Positions 4,903-5,051 of a DNA stretch of 5,051 bases are shown one piece after another. Made by a program: the position numbers and the translations under genes. This stretch comes from CAYJPK01 sp964372035 (GTDB lineage Bacteria > Desulfobacterota > Desulfovibrionia > Desulfovibrionales > Desulfovibrionaceae): assembly GCA_964372035.1 (NCBI GenBank), contig CAYJPK010000115.1, forward strand, positions 1-5,051, in the 5' to 3' direction. Every line of letters begins with the position of its first letter. Within the stretch, counting starts at the first letter, position 1. The notes under the pieces are model-generated. The model saw only the letters and a list, made by a program, of their open reading frames with translations. It had not been told where the DNA came from and did not search any database.

Positions 4903-5051
4903 ATGGGCAGTATTCCCATTTCACGAGAAGGTTTTGTTAAACTTGAAAAAGAGCTTGATCGCTTAAAGAGTGAACGTCCTGAAGTTATTCAAGCAATTAA
5001 AGAAGCTCGAGAAGAAGGCGACTTAAAAGAAAATGCCGGCTATGATGCTGC
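4903..5051 (+). CDS. greA: Transcription elongation factor GreA (5' part, cut by window end)
   Basis: GreA enters the secondary channel of RNA polymerase and stimulates cleavage of backtracked RNA, freeing arrested complexes. The 49 complete codons begin MGSIPISREGFVKLEKELDRL, then ERPEVIQAIKEAREEGDLKENAGYDA. This is the N-terminal antiparallel coiled coil. The tip loop GDLKEN keeps the two acidic residues, Asp40 and Glu43 (Asp41 and Glu44 in E. coli), that hold the catalytic metal. The C-terminal FKBP-like domain lies beyond the window; full-length proteins are about 160 residues. The gene follows the nucleotidyltransferase in the same direction after 275 bases but has its own strong promoter (4791-4819) and an attenuator-like hairpin in its leader, so it is probably an independent unit. 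ENAGYDA instead of E. coli ENAEYHA is, from memory, common in Desulfovibrio relatives. Identification is secure; GreB is less likely given the N-terminus. Confidence 0.95.
   Translation, partial: MGSIPISREGFVKLEKELDRLKSERPEVIQAIKEAREEGDLKENAGYDA

Noticed and set aside
1..5051. CRISPR array, tRNA or rRNA genes, insertion-sequence ends or prophage attachment sites
   Set aside because: No regularly spaced repeats, cloverleaf-like structures, transposase fragments or flanking direct repeats were seen on either strand.

Overview
The window looks like part of the chromosome of an AT-rich member of the Desulfovibrionales. The main reason is the pair of outer-membrane proteins, which have the shape of the homotrimeric porins that dominate the outer membrane of Desulfovibrio and relatives. 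The GreA start, with its GDLKENAGYDA tip, also fits that group. Low GC in the non-porin DNA suggests a host-associated lineage such as the Lawsonia side of the family, but that placement is inference and no species can be named.

Layout. Positions 1-54 can be read as the last 17 codons of a plus-strand gene. A bidirectional terminator follows (141-169). Two intact porin paralogues lie in tandem on the minus strand: 190-1623 (477 aa) and 1928-3478 (516 aa). Each has its own strong Shine-Dalgarno site and its own terminator, so they look like separate transcription units. The 304-base gap between them holds the terminator of the second porin and a promoter for the first. Transcribed away from porin 2, at 3698-4627 on the plus strand, is a very AT-rich gene for a 309-aa polymerase-beta-type nucleotidyltransferase of the YcgL/RlaP kind. 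A 275-base gap then leads to greA, which starts at 4903 and runs off the window.

Function. The porins are general diffusion channels. The first uses more GC and looks codon-optimised like a very highly expressed gene; the second is more AT-rich and has longer surface loops, so the two probably differ in expression and perhaps selectivity. The nucleotidyltransferase has no visible partner gene. GreA rescues backtracked RNA polymerase.

No phage, insertion sequence, CRISPR array or defence cassette is visible. The points most worth a second look are regulatory: a promoter followed at once by a terminator-like hairpin in the greA leader, a pair of near-identical dyads bracketing that promoter, a box of about 26 bases shared upstream of both porins, and a promoter placed so that the nucleotidyltransferase mRNA would be leaderless.
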